From Vannielia litorea (GTDB lineage: Bacteria > Pseudomonadota > Alphaproteobacteria > Rhodobacterales > Rhodobacteraceae), in the NCBI RefSeq assembly GCF_018424695.1, contig NZ_QTNQ01000031.1, positions 1-42,168 of the forward strand: a stretch of DNA of 42,168 nucleotides. The letters run 5' to 3'. How positions within the stretch are numbered: position 1 is the first letter of the stretch; every line of letters begins with the position of its first letter. A model generated the notes under the pieces. The model was not told where the DNA came from and did not search any database. It saw nothing but the letters and a program-made list of their open reading frames with translations. Positions 33,459-42,163 of the stretch are shown here, piece after piece. The position numbers were made by a program, and so were the translations under genes.

Positions 33459-33886
33459 TCAACACAGTTCTCTGCGCCATCGACGTGAGCCGCCCGGAGG
33501 CCGAGGCAAAGGTGCTGAGCCGCGCCAACAAGCTGGCCGAGGCCGAGGGCGCCCAACTCGACGTCATTACCGTGATCCCCGACTACGGCATGTCCGTCGT
33601 GGGCGGCTACTTCGAAGAGGATCACACCGCGAAGGCCACCGCGAAGGCTCGGGAGCTGCTGATCACCTTCGTCGGGCAGACGCTCGGCGAGGAAGTGAAC
33701 CAGAAGACTCGGCACGTGATCGGGGTGGGCAATGCCTACCACGAAATCCTCAAGACGGCAGAGGCAAGCAGCGCCGACCTGATTGTGCTCGGGTCCCACA
33801 CACCGGACTTCAAGGATTACCTGCTCGGCCCCAACGCCGCACGCGTCGTCCGACACTCGACCTGCTCGGTCTACGTAGTGCGCTGA
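33455..33886 (+). CDS. Universal stress protein (UspA family), TRAP-linked
   Basis: A 143-aa protein with the Usp fold: VLCAIDVSR at the N-terminus, a long helix, and a C-terminal VLGSH...LGPNAARVVRHSTCSVYVVR. In ATP-binding members the nucleotide loop is G-2x-G-9x-G(S/T). Here G113 is present but the second Gly position is Thr, and G125 is followed by Pro, so nucleotide binding may be weak or altered. The start overlaps the permease stop (ATGA), so translation is coupled. In Halomonas TeaD, a Usp protein, is encoded with the TeaABC ectoine TRAP transporter and negatively affects uptake; a similar regulatory role here is an inference. Confidence 0.88.
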   Translation: MINTVLCAIDVSRPEAEAKVLSRANKLAEAEGAQLDVITVIPDYGMSVVGGYFEEDHTAKATAKARELLITFVGQTLGEEVNQKTRHVIGVGNAYHEILKTAEASSADLIVLGSHTPDFKDYLLGPNAARVVRHSTCSVYVVR

Positions 33887-33906
33887 TCCGGGGGTTTCCC
33901 GGCGCA
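33879..33906. terminator. Possible bidirectional terminator between usp and tRNA-Lys
   Basis: CCGGG (33888-33892) pairs with CCCGG (33898-33902), and an outer TGCG/CGCA pair (33879-33882, 33903-33906) extends the stem with a one-sided bulge. It overlaps the Usp stop codon and is the only stem between the convergent usp and tRNA genes. There is no T-tract on either strand, so confidence is low. Confidence 0.3.
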
Positions 33907-33920
33907 ATCTCTGGTGCAAG

Positions 33921-33996
33921 TGGTGAGCCGTGCAGGATTCGAACCTGCGACCCACTGATTAAAAGTCAGTTGCTCTACCAACTGAGCTAACGGCCC
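33921..33996 (-). tRNA. tRNA-Lys (anticodon UUU)
   Basis: A 76-base tRNA read on the minus strand. The acceptor stem GGGCCGT pairs with ACGGCTC (one G-T pair), and the discriminator A is followed by an encoded CCA at 33923-33921. The D arm GCTC/GAGC, anticodon stem ACTGA/TCAGT with loop CTTTTAA (anticodon TTT at 33963-33961), and a T arm with GTTCGAATC are all complete. The anticodon reads AAA/AAG lysine codons. A promoter is visible just upstream. Confidence 0.97.
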
Positions 33997-34009
33997 ACTT
34001 GAGGCCCGC

Positions 34010-34038
34010 TCTCTAGGGAATCCCCAAAGGGGGGTCAA
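34010..34038 (-). promoter_or_regulatory. Promoter of tRNA-Lys
   Basis: On the minus strand TTGACC (34038-34033) and TAGAGA (34015-34010) are separated by exactly 17 bases, with the tRNA 5' end 14 bases after the -10 element. The sequence after the -10 is GC-rich (GCGGGCC), like the discriminators of growth-rate and stringently controlled stable-RNA promoters. The spacer contains CCCC-TTT-GGGG. Confidence 0.7.
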
Positions 34039-34096
34039 GCGGGAATCTTCGCGCCCGGACTAGAAAGGTGATGCGCCGGGATGTATATGCCCGCCA

Positions 34097-34915
34097 ATGC
34101 GCGACCAGACCCCTCCCCCTGGCCTGCCCTTCATGAAAATGCACGGGCTTGGCAATGACTTCGTGGTGCTCGATCACCGCGCGGGCGGCCTGTCTGTGAC
34201 CCCGAAGCTCGCCACCATGATCGCCGACCGCCACCGGGGCGTCGGCTTTGACCAGCTTGCTGTGATCGAGCTGACGGACCGGGCAGATGCGAGGGTTACG
34301 TTCTACAACGCCGATGGCTCCCTCTCTGGCGCCTGCGGCAACGCCACCCGCTGCATCGCCCGCCACCTGATGAACGAGACCGGCGCCGACAGACTGACGC
34401 TGCTCACAGAGCGCGGCCTTCTGCCCTGCGTCGATTCGGGCAAGGGCCTAACCTCCGTCAACATGGGCGCGCCGCTCACCAGCTGGCGCGAGATCCCACT
34501 GGCCCGCGAAACCGACACGCTGCACCTGCCGCTTGAGGGCGATCCGGTGGGCACATCCATGGGCAACCCGCATTGCACCTTCTTCGTGGACAACGCCGAA
34601 ACTGTAGACGTTGCCACGCGCGGCCCCGAGGTTGAGCACGACCCGCTCTTCCCCGAGCGCACCAACGTGCAGTTCGCGCAGCTCATCGGCCCAGACCACC
34701 TTCGGATGCGCGTCTGGGAGCGTGGCACCGGAATCACCCTCGCCTCCGGCTCCTCCTCCTGCGCCGTGGCCGCCGCCGCCCACCGGCGCGGCCTGACCGG
34801 GCGCAAGGTGACCATCGAGCTTGACGGCGGCACCATCCATATCGACTGGCGCGACGATGGCGTCTGGATGACGGGGCCCACCGCCCATGTCTTTTCTGGG
34901 GTCCTGCACCTATGA
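34097..34915 (+). CDS. dapF: Diaminopimelate epimerase
   Basis: A 272-aa cytoplasmic enzyme that converts LL- to meso-diaminopimelate for lysine and peptidoglycan synthesis. The family start [13 protein letters not shown] is at 14-26. The catalytic cysteines are C80 in GACGNATRC and C222 in ASGSSSCA, with the two-lobed symmetric fold around them; GNPHCTFFV (156-164) is also conserved. The length is normal. The first ATG adds 12 residues before the usual start region (an in-frame ATG at 34133 is the alternative), and no strong ribosome binding site helps to decide. The mtaB gene overlaps its end by ATGA. Confidence 0.95.
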   Translation: MRDQTPPPGLPFMKMHGLGNDFVVLDHRAGGLSVTPKLATMIADRHRGVGFDQLAVIELTDRADARVTFYNADGSLSGACGNATRCIARHLMNETGADRLTLLTERGLLPCVDSGKGLTSVNMGAPLTSWREIPLARETDTLHLPLEGDPVGTSMGNPHCTFFVDNAETVDVATRGPEVEHDPLFPERTNVQFAQLIGPDHLRMRVWERGTGITLASGSSSCAVAAAAHRRGLTGRKVTIELDGGTIHIDWRDDGVWMTGPTAHVFSGVLHL

Positions 34916-36165
34916 GCGCCCCGATCTTCTCCACCCACGGCTGCCGCCTCAACGCCTATGAGACGGAAGCGATGCGCGAGTTGGCAGAGAGCGCGGGCCT
35001 GCATGGTGCGGTGATCGTCAACACCTGCTCCGTCACCTCCGAGGCGGTTCGCAAGGCCCGGCAGGACATTCGCAAGCTGCGCCGCGAAAACCCCGAGGCC
35101 CGCCTCGTCGTCACCGGCTGCGCCGCGCAGACCGCGCCCGAGAGCTTTGCCGAGATGCCCGAGGTCGATCATGTGATCGGCAACACCGAGAAGATGCAGC
35201 CCGAAACATGGGCCAGCCTCGCGCCCAACTTCATCGGCGAGACCGAGCGGGTGCAGGTGAATGACATCATGTCGGTCACCGAAACAGCGGGCCACCTGAT
35301 CGACGGGTTCGGCCGCCACCGCGCCTACGTGCAGGTTCAAAACGGCTGCGACCACCGCTGCACCTTCTGCATCATCCCTTTCGGGCGGGGCAACTCGCGC
35401 TCCGTGCCCGCGGGCGTAGTGGTCGAGCAGATCAAGCGGCTGGTGGGCAAGGGCTTCAACGAGGTGGTGTTGACGGGGGTGGACCTCACCAGTTGGGGCG
35501 CTGACCTTCCCGCGCAGCCCAAGCTGGGCGATCTCGTCATGCGCATCCTCAAGCTGGTGCCTGATCTGCCGCGCCTGCGGATCAGCTCGATCGATTCCAT
35601 TGAGGTGGACGAAAACCTGATGCAGGCCATCGCCACCGAACCGCGCCTCATGCCCCACCTGCACCTCTCGCTCCAGCACGGCGCCGACCTGATCCTGAAG
35701 CGGATGAAGCGCCGGCACCTGCGCGACGATGCGATCCGCTTCACCGAAGAGGCCCGCAAGCTGCGCCCCGAGATGACCTTCGGCGCCGACATCATCGCCG
35801 GCTTCCCGACCGAGACAGAAGCCCATTTCGAAGACAGCCTGAAGCTCGTCGAGGACTGCCACCTCACATGGCTCCACGTCTTCCCCTATTCCCCCCGCCC
35901 CGGCACCCCGGCGGCGAAGATGCCCGCCGTTCCCGGACCCGAGATCAAGGCCCGCGCCGCCCGCCTGCGCGCGGCAGGGGAGGCCGCCGTGGCGCGCCAT
36001 CTCGCGGCGCAGCAAGGTCGCAGCCATACGGTGCTCACCGAATCCCCCCGCATGGGCCGCACCGAGCAGTTTGCCGAGGTGCAGTTTGCCTCCGACCAGC
36101 CCGAGGGCGCCCTCGTGACGGCCAGGATCACCGGCACCGACAAGGCCCGCCTCACCGCCGCCTGA
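34912..36165 (+). CDS. mtaB: tRNA N6-threonylcarbamoyladenosine methylthiotransferase MtaB
   Basis: A 417-aa radical SAM enzyme that adds a methylthio group to t6A37 in tRNAs reading ANN codons. The N-terminal methylthiotransferase domain has cluster cysteines C11 ([11 protein letters not shown]), C39 (NTCSVT) and C70 (VTGCAAQ). The radical SAM motif CDHRCTFC gives C146, C150 and C153, and a TRAM-like tail (about 355-415) ends the protein. [17 protein letters not shown] and the short length place it with MtaB rather than MiaB or RimO. The start overlaps dapF (ATGA). dapF-mtaB adjacency is common in alphaproteobacteria. Its product's action would include the tRNA-Lys encoded nearby. Confidence 0.92.
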   Translation: MSAPIFSTHGCRLNAYETEAMRELAESAGLHGAVIVNTCSVTSEAVRKARQDIRKLRRENPEARLVVTGCAAQTAPESFAEMPEVDHVIGNTEKMQPETWASLAPNFIGETERVQVNDIMSVTETAGHLIDGFGRHRAYVQVQNGCDHRCTFCIIPFGRGNSRSVPAGVVVEQIKRLVGKGFNEVVLTGVDLTSWGADLPAQPKLGDLVMRILKLVPDLPRLRISSIDSIEVDENLMQAIATEPRLMPHLHLSLQHGADLILKRMKRRHLRDDAIRFTEEARKLRPEMTFGADIIAGFPTETEAHFEDSLKLVEDCHLTWLHVFPYSPRPGTPAAKMPAVPGPEIKARAARLRAAGEAAVARHLAAQQGRSHTVLTESPRMGRTEQFAEVQFASDQPEGALVTARITGTDKARLTAA

Positions 36166-36178
36166 TCTCCTCACCGTT

Positions 36179-36239
36179 GTCCTCGGGCTTGACCCGAGGA
36201 CCTCCACCCGCAAGAGATCCTCGGGTCAAGCCCGAGGAT
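36179..36239. repeat. Pair of inverted palindromic repeats (REP-like)
   Basis: Two 23-base palindromes lie in the gap after mtaB: 36179-36201 and 36217-36239. Each has arms CCTCGGG/CCCGAGG around CTTGA or TCAAG and is itself a stem-loop. The two copies are inverted relative to each other, so they can also pair as one long stem around a 15-base centre. This looks like a repetitive extragenic palindrome unit. The right copy runs into an ATG at 36238 and may provide the GAGG ahead of the next gene's start. Confidence 0.8.
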
Positions 36240-36249
36240 GACCGCTGCA

Positions 36250-36888
36250 ATGCACCCCAACCCGATCTACCGCGATGCCCCCACGGCCCAGAGCCTCGCT
36301 TTTGCCTCCGAACGAGGCTTCGGGACGCTGACCGCCAATGGCGAGGTACTTCCGCTCACCGCCCATGTTCCTTTCCTGCTCAACATCGAGACCGGCACCG
36401 CCGCTCTGCACTTGATGCGTTCCAACCCGCTGGCCCGGGCCTGCGCCGCGCCCCTGCCCGCCCGTCTCTCGGTGATGGGCCCCGACAGTTACATTTCCCC
36501 GGACTGGTACGAAATGGAGCACCAGGTGCCGACGTGGAACTACGTCGCCGTCCAGCTCGATGGCCAGCTCGAGCCGCTGCCTGACGATGCGTTGCACGGC
36601 GTGCTCGACGCACTTTCCGACCATTTCGAGCAGCGCCTTCTGCCCAAGGAGCCCTGGACAGCCAGCAAGATGCCCGCAGACAGGCTGGCGCGCCTGATGC
36701 GCATGATCCAGCCCTTCCGCTTTACCGTCGAAAAGGTCGAGAGCACCTGGAAACTTGCACAGAACAAGCCTGTCGCGGCCCGAGAGGCCGCGGCGCGGCA
36801 GGTCAAGGCTTACGGCATTGGGCAGGAGGCGGCACTTCTCGCGGCAATGATGCTGGGCGCGCAGGAGGATGCCGGTTCGGCGGGCTGA
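36250..36888 (+). CDS. FMN-binding, PaiB-like protein
   Basis: A 212-aa protein of the PaiB family (FMN-binding split-barrel fold). Recognisable stretches are MHPNPIYRD at the start, FGTLTANGEVLPLTAHVPFLL, VMGPDSYISPDWYE and VPTWNYVAVQLDG, then WKLAQNKP near the end, in family order. B. subtilis PaiB is linked to negative control of sporulation and degradative enzymes; alphaproteobacterial members have no proven role and may be flavin-dependent enzymes. I prefer ATG 36250 because the family starts at MxxxP, with GAGG about 12 bases before it. The in-frame ATG at 36238 lies inside the palindromic repeat and adds only MTAA. Confidence 0.85.
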   Translation: MHPNPIYRDAPTAQSLAFASERGFGTLTANGEVLPLTAHVPFLLNIETGTAALHLMRSNPLARACAAPLPARLSVMGPDSYISPDWYEMEHQVPTWNYVAVQLDGQLEPLPDDALHGVLDALSDHFEQRLLPKEPWTASKMPADRLARLMRMIQPFRFTVEKVESTWKLAQNKPVAAREAAARQVKAYGIGQEAALLAAMMLGAQEDAGSAG

Positions 36889-36960
36889 CCACGGTTAACT
36901 TGCCAGAGCGGCATTCTTCGGCCAACGTGAATTGTCCGTTACCTCAACCGGTTGCCTGCC

Positions 36961-37575
36961 ATGCCCTATATTCTTCACCACAGCCCTGCCTCGCCCTTCG
37001 TCAGGATGGTCATGGTGGTGGCCCACGAGTCCGGGCTGGCGGACGAGATCGAATGTGTAGATGCCATAGGCACGCCGCTGGCCCCCGGCACCATGCCGGT
37101 CGCCCAAAACCCCCTCGGCAAGATCCCGACGCTCGAGCGTGCCGATGGCCCTGCCATGTTCGACAGCCGGGTGATCTGCCGCTTTCTGGATTCGCAAGGC
37201 ACCGGGCGGCTCTATCCCGACAGCCGCATCTGGGAAGTGCTCACGCTGGAGGCGCTGGCCCACGGGCTCACGGAAGCCGTGCTGCTGATGACCTACGAAG
37301 CCCGGCTGCGTCCCGAGGACAAACAGATGCCCGAGATCGTCGATGCGCAATGGTCCAAGGCACACCGCGCTGCCACCGCCGCCAACGCGCGCTGGATGAG
37401 CCACCTTTCAGGCCCGCTCGATGCCGCCCAGATCGCACTGGCCTGCGGGCTGGGCTACGCCGACTTCCGCCACCCTCAGCGGGACTGGCGAACGGGCAAT
37501 GAAGCGCTGGCCGAATGGTACGCACGCTTCAGCGAACGCCCCTCGATGCAGGCCACCAAACCGCCCGAAGGCTGA
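36961..37575 (+). CDS. Glutathione S-transferase family protein
   Basis: A 204-aa protein with a GST layout. The N-terminal thioredoxin-like domain (1-80) has SPASPFVRMVMVVAHE, with the active Ser region, then NPLGKIPTL with the cis-Pro and DSRVICRFLD, which matches the ES-x-x-I-x-x-YL glutathione-binding segment. An all-helical C-terminal domain follows (about 88-200). ATG 36961 is chosen over a TTG three codons earlier; no ribosome binding site is clear for either. The substrate is unknown; such proteins act in detoxification or in ring-cleavage and dehalogenation pathways. It is convergent with the beta-barrel gene over a 51-base gap. Confidence 0.87.
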   Translation: MPYILHHSPASPFVRMVMVVAHESGLADEIECVDAIGTPLAPGTMPVAQNPLGKIPTLERADGPAMFDSRVICRFLDSQGTGRLYPDSRIWEVLTLEALAHGLTEAVLLMTYEARLRPEDKQMPEIVDAQWSKAHRAATAANARWMSHLSGPLDAAQIALACGLGYADFRHPQRDWRTGNEALAEWYARFSERPSMQATKPPEG

Positions 37576-37626
37576 ACGCCACGGCGCAGCTCAAGCGCAG
37601 GGTGGGCGACCTGCCCATCACCCCGA

Positions 37627-38307
37627 TCAGAAATTGTAGCTCAAACCGATGTTGATCGCATTGGTCACGATGTTCGATTCCCACTCGCCGCCACCTTCGA
37701 GGTCGCCCTTGTTGGCGGAATAGGTGCCCTGGTATTCGCCAAACACCGACCAGGTGTCATTGATCGCGTAGGAGGCACCGGCCATCCAGCGCGCGGCAGG
37801 GCCGGTGAACTGGTACTCGAACGTCTTCTCACCGCCGGTCGGGGTAATGTCGACGTGGGGCACCGCAACCCCGAGGCCTGCGCCGACGTAAGGCGTAAGC
37901 CGGCCGCTCGCCCACTTGCCAGGCCAGCGGTAGAGCACGTTGGCGGTGATGATGTTCAGGCCGTCCGTCAGCTCCAGCCGGTCAAACCCGTTGTCCGCCA
38001 AGGTCGCATCAGAGGCATAAACCTTGGTGTGGGTGAATTCGGCGCCAAAACCCAGATTCGCACTGCGCCACCAGGTTGCCCGGATGCCGTAATAGGGCGG
38101 CATCTCGAAGGGTCGACCTTCCCACTCAGACAGGAACGAAAAATCGGAGCCGCCGTAGTTGCCCTCCACCCGGCTGTGCGGCGCGGTCTGGTAACCGGTG
38201 TAAAAGCTCAGCTCCACCTCCGCCGCAGCTGGCCTTGCGGCGGGCAGAAGGGTGGTCATGGCCACGGTGAGCGTTGCAGCGAGGCGGGACAGGGCGGGAA
38301 TACGCAT
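37627..38307 (-). CDS. Outer membrane beta-barrel protein (OmpW/Omp25-like porin-fold)
   Basis: A 226-aa protein with a signal peptide ending at AAA (cleavage near residue 29). Alternating amphipathic strands follow throughout: ELSFYTGYQTA, YYGIRATWWRSANLGFGAEFTHTKVY, TANVLYRWP, LTPYVGAGLGVAVPHV, WMAGASYAINDTWSVFGEYQGTYS. The last strand is INIGLSYNF, ending in Phe as BAM substrates do. The PYVGAGLGV and YAINDTWSVFGEYQ pattern is that of the OmpA-like/Omp25 eight-stranded barrel family. It lacks a peptidoglycan-binding domain. The function is unknown. It is divergent from petA across 285 bases. Confidence 0.82.
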   Translation of the reverse strand: MRIPALSRLAATLTVAMTTLLPAARPAAAEVELSFYTGYQTAPHSRVEGNYGGSDFSFLSEWEGRPFEMPPYYGIRATWWRSANLGFGAEFTHTKVYASDATLADNGFDRLELTDGLNIITANVLYRWPGKWASGRLTPYVGAGLGVAVPHVDITPTGGEKTFEYQFTGPAARWMAGASYAINDTWSVFGEYQGTYSANKGDLEGGGEWESNIVTNAINIGLSYNF

Positions 38308-38478
38308 GGACGGCTTTGCTCCGAGGGGTCGTAGGGTGTCTACCTGCCACCTAGCACGGGCCGGGCCGATTTACAGCCGCAGCGGTGACGCAGGGCGCGA
38401 TGTGATGCTTTGCTGCCCTTTTTCCGGCCTTCGGGCGGTTTTTGCGTCACTTGGCCGCAACTGTGCGGGAATGTCCGC

Positions 38479-38507
38479 TGGACTGGCGCGATGCAGGCAG
38501 CTAATAA
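38479..38507 (+). promoter_or_regulatory. petA: Candidate petABC promoter
   Basis: TGGACT (38479-38484) and TAATAA (38502-38507) are spaced by 17 bases and lie 86 bases upstream of the petA start. The -10 matches consensus in four of six positions and is the most AT-rich hexamer in the 285-base gap. That gap otherwise shows a weak imperfect stem at 38424-38438 and no gene. Confidence 0.4.
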
Positions 38508-38592
38508 CCGCGCGAAATGGCAGGGCTTCACGCCTCTGTCATGCCGCGTCATGGCCCGCGTTGCGCCGGGCCGGTGAGAAGGAGAACAACCC

Positions 38593-39153
38593 GTGTCGGA
38601 CACTCACGAGCCCGAAGGTACACGCCGGGATTTCATCTATTATGCAACCGCCGGGGCCGGCGCTGTCGCCACCGGCGGGGCAGCATGGGGCCTGGTCAAC
38701 CAGATGAACCCCTCCGCCGACGTTCGGGCGCTCAGCTCGATTCGCGTCGATGTGAGCGGCGTCGAGGTCGGCACACAGCTCACCGTGAAATGGCTCGGCA
38801 AGCCGGTGTTCATTCGTCGCCGGACCCCGGAAGAGATTGAAGAGGCCCGCGCCGTCGAGGTGAGCCAGCTGGTCGACCCGGTCGACCGTAATGAAAACAA
38901 GCCCGGCCTGCCTGCAACCGACGAGAACCGCTCGCTCGATGAATCCGGTGAGTGGCTGGTGATGATGGGCGTCTGCACCCACCTCGGCTGCGTGCCGCTC
39001 GGTGACGGTGCCGGTGAGTTCGGCGGGTGGTTCTGCCCCTGCCACGGCTCGCACTACGATACGTCGGGCCGTATCCGCAAAGGCCCGGCGCCCGAGAACC
39101 TTCCGGTCCCTGTCGCCGAGTTCGTCGACGAAACCACCATTCAGCTCGGCTAA
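38593..39153 (+). CDS. petA: Cytochrome bc1 complex Rieske iron-sulfur subunit
   Basis: A 186-aa subunit of ubiquinol-cytochrome c reductase that takes electrons from ubiquinol at the Qo site. The N-terminus has a Tat-like TRRDFIY motif (10-16) and one membrane helix (about 16-37), followed by the flexible hinge. The Rieske domain binds the 2Fe-2S cluster through C128, H130 (CTHLGC) and C148, H151 (CPCHGSHYD), with C133 and C150 as the disulfide pair. The start is GTG 38593, with GGAG about 9 bases upstream. It is first in the petABC operon, with 14 bases to petB. Confidence 0.97.
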   Translation: MSDTHEPEGTRRDFIYYATAGAGAVATGGAAWGLVNQMNPSADVRALSSIRVDVSGVEVGTQLTVKWLGKPVFIRRRTPEEIEEARAVEVSQLVDPVDRNENKPGLPATDENRSLDESGEWLVMMGVCTHLGCVPLGDGAGEFGGWFCPCHGSHYDTSGRIRKGPAPENLPVPVAEFVDETTIQLG

Positions 39154-39167
39154 GGGAGAAAACGCGC

Positions 39168-40496
39168 ATGTCCGGTATCCCGCACGACCACTACGAGCCC
39201 AAGACGGGCATCGAGAAATGGCTCCACTCGCGCCTGCCCATCGTCGGGCTCGCCTATGACACCCTGATGATCCCCACCCCCAAGAACCTGAATTGGTGGT
39301 GGATCTGGGGCATCGTGCTCACCTTCTGCCTGGTGCTTATGATCGCCACCGGCGTCGTTCTGGTGATGCACTACACGCCCCACGTCGACTATGCTTTTGC
39401 CTCCATCGAGCACATCATGCGCAATGTGAACGGCGGCTACTTCATCCGCTACACCCATATGAACGGCGCTTCGCTGTTCTTCTTCGCGGTGTACATCCAC
39501 ATCTTCCGCGGCCTGTTCTACGGCTCCTACAAGGCGCCCCGCGAGGTGACGTGGATCGTCGGCATGCTGATCTACCTCTGCATGATGGGCACCGCCTTCA
39601 TGGGCTACGTGCTGCCCTGGGGCCAGATGTCGTTCTGGGGGGCCACTGTGATCACCGGCCTCTTCGGCGCGATCCCCTTCGTCGGCGAGAGCATCCAGAC
39701 CTGGCTGCTCGGCGGCCCGGCGGTGGACAACGCCACGCTCAACCGCTTCTTCTCGCTGCACTACCTGCTGCCGATGGTCATTGCGGCGCTGGTGGCGGTG
39801 CATATCTGGGCCTTCCACACGACCGGCAACAACAACCCCACGGGTGTCGATGTCCGCAAGGCAACAAAGGAAGAAGCCGAGAAAGACACGCTGCCCTTCT
39901 GGCCTTACTTCGTGATCAAGGATCTCTTCGCCCTTGCGGTGATCCTCGCGGTGTTCTTCGCAGTGGTGGCCTTCATGCCCAACTACCTCGGCCACCCCGA
40001 CAACTACATCGAGGCCAACGCGCTCTCAACTCCCGCGCACATCGTGCCCGAATGGTACTTCCTGCCCTTCTACGCGATCCTGCGGGCCTTCACCGGCGAT
40101 GTCTGGGTGGTGATGTTTGCCAACTGGATCAGCTTTGGCATCATCGACGCCAAGTTCTTCGGCGTGCTGGCGATGTTCGGCGCAATCGCGGTGATGGCGC
40201 TGGCGCCCTGGCTCGATACGTCCTCGGTCCGCTCCGGCCGCTACCGCCCGATGTTCAAGTGGTGGTTCCTGCTGCTGGTGATCGACTTCGTGGTGTTGAT
40301 GTGGCTCGGCGCCATGCCGGCGGAAGAGCCCTACTCCAGCTTCTCGCTGGTCGCTTCGGCCTACTGGTTCGCCTACTTCCTGGTGATCCTGCCGCTGCTG
40401 GGCGTGATCGAAAAGCCGTTGCCGCGTCCGGCCACGATCGAAGAAGACTTCAACGCCCATTACGGCAAGGCCAAATCGGCCGCGCCGGCTGAATAA
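39168..40496 (+). CDS. petB: Cytochrome b of the bc1 complex
   Basis: A 442-aa integral membrane subunit with eight helices that carries hemes bL and bH and forms the Qo and Qi quinone sites. Heme ligands are H97 and H111 in one helix and H198 and H212 in another. The Qo motif PEWY is at 294-297. The length and the full-length fusion of b6-like and subunit IV-like parts are normal for alphaproteobacteria. GGGAG stands 9 bases before ATG 39168, so the longer open frame upstream, inside petA, is not used. It pairs with PetA and PetC; petC follows after 18 bases. Confidence 0.97.
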   Translation: MSGIPHDHYEPKTGIEKWLHSRLPIVGLAYDTLMIPTPKNLNWWWIWGIVLTFCLVLMIATGVVLVMHYTPHVDYAFASIEHIMRNVNGGYFIRYTHMNGASLFFFAVYIHIFRGLFYGSYKAPREVTWIVGMLIYLCMMGTAFMGYVLPWGQMSFWGATVITGLFGAIPFVGESIQTWLLGGPAVDNATLNRFFSLHYLLPMVIAALVAVHIWAFHTTGNNNPTGVDVRKATKEEAEKDTLPFWPYFVIKDLFALAVILAVFFAVVAFMPNYLGHPDNYIEANALSTPAHIVPEWYFLPFYAILRAFTGDVWVVMFANWISFGIIDAKFFGVLAMFGAIAVMALAPWLDTSSVRSGRYRPMFKWWFLLLVIDFVVLMWLGAMPAEEPYSSFSLVASAYWFAYFLVILPLLGVIEKPLPRPATIEEDFNAHYGKAKSAAPAE

Positions 40497-40514
40497 GAGG
40501 ACGGAGAGAGAGAC

Positions 40515-41345
40515 ATGATCCGCAAACTCGCACTCACCGCTCTGCTTGCTCTGGCCATGCCGGCTTCCTCCGCCCTCGCGGCGGGGGGCGAGGGCCACAT
40601 CGAAGACTATGCCTTCTCCTTCGAAGGCCCCTTCGGCAAATATGATCAGAACCAGCTGCAACGCGGCCTGAAGATCTACACCGAGGTCTGCTCGGGCTGT
40701 CACGGCCTCAAGTACGTCTCCTTCCGGTCGATGGCCGAAGAGGGCGGGCTGGGCTACTCCGAAGACCAGGTGCGCGCCTACGCCTCGCAGATCGTCATCC
40801 TCGACGAAGACGCCAACCGCGACTTCTACGATGCCGAAACCGGCGAGTTCCGCACACCCACCCCGGCTGACAATTTCCCGGCCGTCACCACCGCCGGCGC
40901 ACCCGACCTCAGCCTGATGGCCAAGGCCCGCGCAGGCTTCCACGGCCCCTATGGCACCGGCATCAACCAGTTCTTCAAGGGCATGGGCGGCGCCGAGTAC
41001 ATCGCCTCCCTGCTCACCGGCTACACCGGCGAGGAAAAGGAAGAGTATGGCTCCGTTTTCTACGAGAACACCGCCTTCCCCGGCGGCTGGATCTCGATGG
41101 CCCCGCCGCTCGTCGGTGAGGACGTGGAGTTCGACGACGGCCACGACAACTCGCTGCACGATGAAGCGATGGACGTCGCCGCCTTCCTGATGTGGGCTGC
41201 CGAGCCGAAAATGATGCAGCGCAAGGAAACCGGCTTCCTGATCGTCGGCTTTCTCATATTCCTGTCGGTCCTGCTCTATCTGACCAACAAGCGCCTCTGG
41301 GCGCCGCACAAGGCGAAAGCCAAGGCGCTGAACGCCAAGGCCTGA
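40515..41345 (+). CDS. petC: Cytochrome c1 of the bc1 complex
   Basis: A 276-aa membrane-anchored c-type cytochrome that passes electrons from the Rieske protein to soluble cytochrome c. A signal peptide (cleavage near residue 22-23) directs it to the periplasm. The heme motif is CSGCH (59-63), with M195 in WISMAPPL as the sixth ligand. One C-terminal helix (about 246-263) anchors it, followed by a Lys/Ala-rich tail. GGAGAG lies upstream of the ATG. It is the last gene of petABC; a strong terminator follows 20 bases after the stop. Confidence 0.97.
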   Translation: MIRKLALTALLALAMPASSALAAGGEGHIEDYAFSFEGPFGKYDQNQLQRGLKIYTEVCSGCHGLKYVSFRSMAEEGGLGYSEDQVRAYASQIVILDEDANRDFYDAETGEFRTPTPADNFPAVTTAGAPDLSLMAKARAGFHGPYGTGINQFFKGMGGAEYIASLLTGYTGEEKEEYGSVFYENTAFPGGWISMAPPLVGEDVEFDDGHDNSLHDEAMDVAAFLMWAAEPKMMQRKETGFLIVGFLIFLSVLLYLTNKRLWAPHKAKAKALNAKA

Positions 41346-41365
41346 GCCGCAACCGCAGAATGACG

Positions 41366-41397
41366 AAAGGCGCGGACCGCACGGTCCGCGCCTTTTT
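41366..41397 (+). terminator. Rho-independent terminator of petABC
   Basis: A perfect 13-bp stem, AAAGGCGCGGACC (41366-41378) with GGTCCGCGCCTTT (41383-41395), has a GCAC loop and a run of five T at its 3' end (41393-41397). It is the clearest terminator in the window. The A-run on the left arm lets it also work, less well, for the convergent ThiQ-like operon. Confidence 0.9.
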
Positions 41398-41470
41398 CGT
41401 TGCGACGCCTGCTCATCCGCCCTTCGAGGCGTCTTCGCAAGGGCGATGAGTGCCCGGAGGCCACGAAGAG

Positions 41471-42163
41471 CTACCCCAGGTAGGCCCTGAGTCCGTCCGG
41501 CGGATCATCCAGCAAAGGCCCGGTGGCCAGAGGTGCCGAGGCCCGGCCTTCGGCCACCACCACCGTCTGCCCTGCGAAGGCGCGCGCGTCATCCGGATCA
41601 TGCGTCACCATAAGCACCGTCGCGCCGCTTTCTGCGGCGATCTCGCCCACCAGCTCCAGCATCTCCCGCTTGAGCGCAGGCCCAAGCGCAGCAAATGGCT
41701 CATCGAGCAGCAGCACCGGCCTTTGCCGCAGCAACACCCGTGCAAGCGCCACACGGCTCCTCTGGCCGCCGCTCAGCTCGCGAGGCAGGCGTGCGCCCAT
41801 GCCGCCCAGCCCGACCCGCTCCAGCGCCTCCTCCACGCGCTCCCGATCAGCTGCCAAGAGCCGCAGATCGGGCCGCAGACCCAGCCCAACATTGCGCTCC
41901 ACGCTGAGGTGCCCGAACAGGTTTTCTTCCTGGAAAAGCACCGACACGGGCCGCGCGCCCGGTTCCAGCGCAGAAATGTCTCTTCCGTCCCAGGCCACCC
42001 GCCCGCGCGCAGGCTCAACGAAGCCCGCGATGCCCATCAGCAAAGTCGATTTCCCGGCGCCCGACGGTCCGATCACCGCCACCCTCGCGCCGGGCTCCAC
42101 CGCCCAATCGGCCTCAAGGGCAAAGGAACCCTGCTCAAGACGCAGCCCCTCAAGCGCCAGCAT
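41471..42163 (-). CDS. thiQ: Thiamine-type ABC transporter ATP-binding protein (ThiQ-like)
   Basis: A 230-aa ATPase, short as ThiQ proteins are: Walker A GPSGAGKST (32-40), Q-loop FQEENLFGHLSVERNVGLGL (77-96), which is characteristic of ThiQ, signature LSGGQRSR (130-137), and Walker B LLLDEP (151-156). It has no C-terminal regulatory domain. The ATG is 5 bases from the window edge, so thiB and thiP would be expected just outside, upstream on this strand. It powers uptake of thiamine or thiamine phosphates if the assignment holds. Its 3' end faces the petABC terminator. Confidence 0.82.
   Translation of the reverse strand: MLALEGLRLEQGSFALEADWAVEPGARVAVIGPSGAGKSTLLMGIAGFVEPARGRVAWDGRDISALEPGARPVSVLFQEENLFGHLSVERNVGLGLRPDLRLLAADRERVEEALERVGLGGMGARLPRELSGGQRSRVALARVLLRQRPVLLLDEPFAALGPALKREMLELVGEIAAESGATVLMVTHDPDDARAFAGQTVVVAEGRASAPLATGPLLDDPPDGLRAYLG

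Noticed and set aside
34303..36213. A 636-codon open frame on the minus strand across dapF and mtaB
   Set aside because: It is antisense to two well-recognised genes, shows no family motifs, and its composition (Gly/Ala/Arg/His-rich) is that of a shadow frame in GC-rich DNA.
36179..36239. Reading the palindrome pair as a CRISPR or attachment site
   Set aside because: There are only two copies, each self-complementary and in inverted orientation, with no cas genes, integrase or tRNA-end duplication next to them.
38424..38438. Stem CCGGCC-TTC-GGGCGG flanked by T-runs upstream of petA
   Set aside because: The pairing has a mismatch and the stem lies between divergent genes, where a terminator makes little sense.
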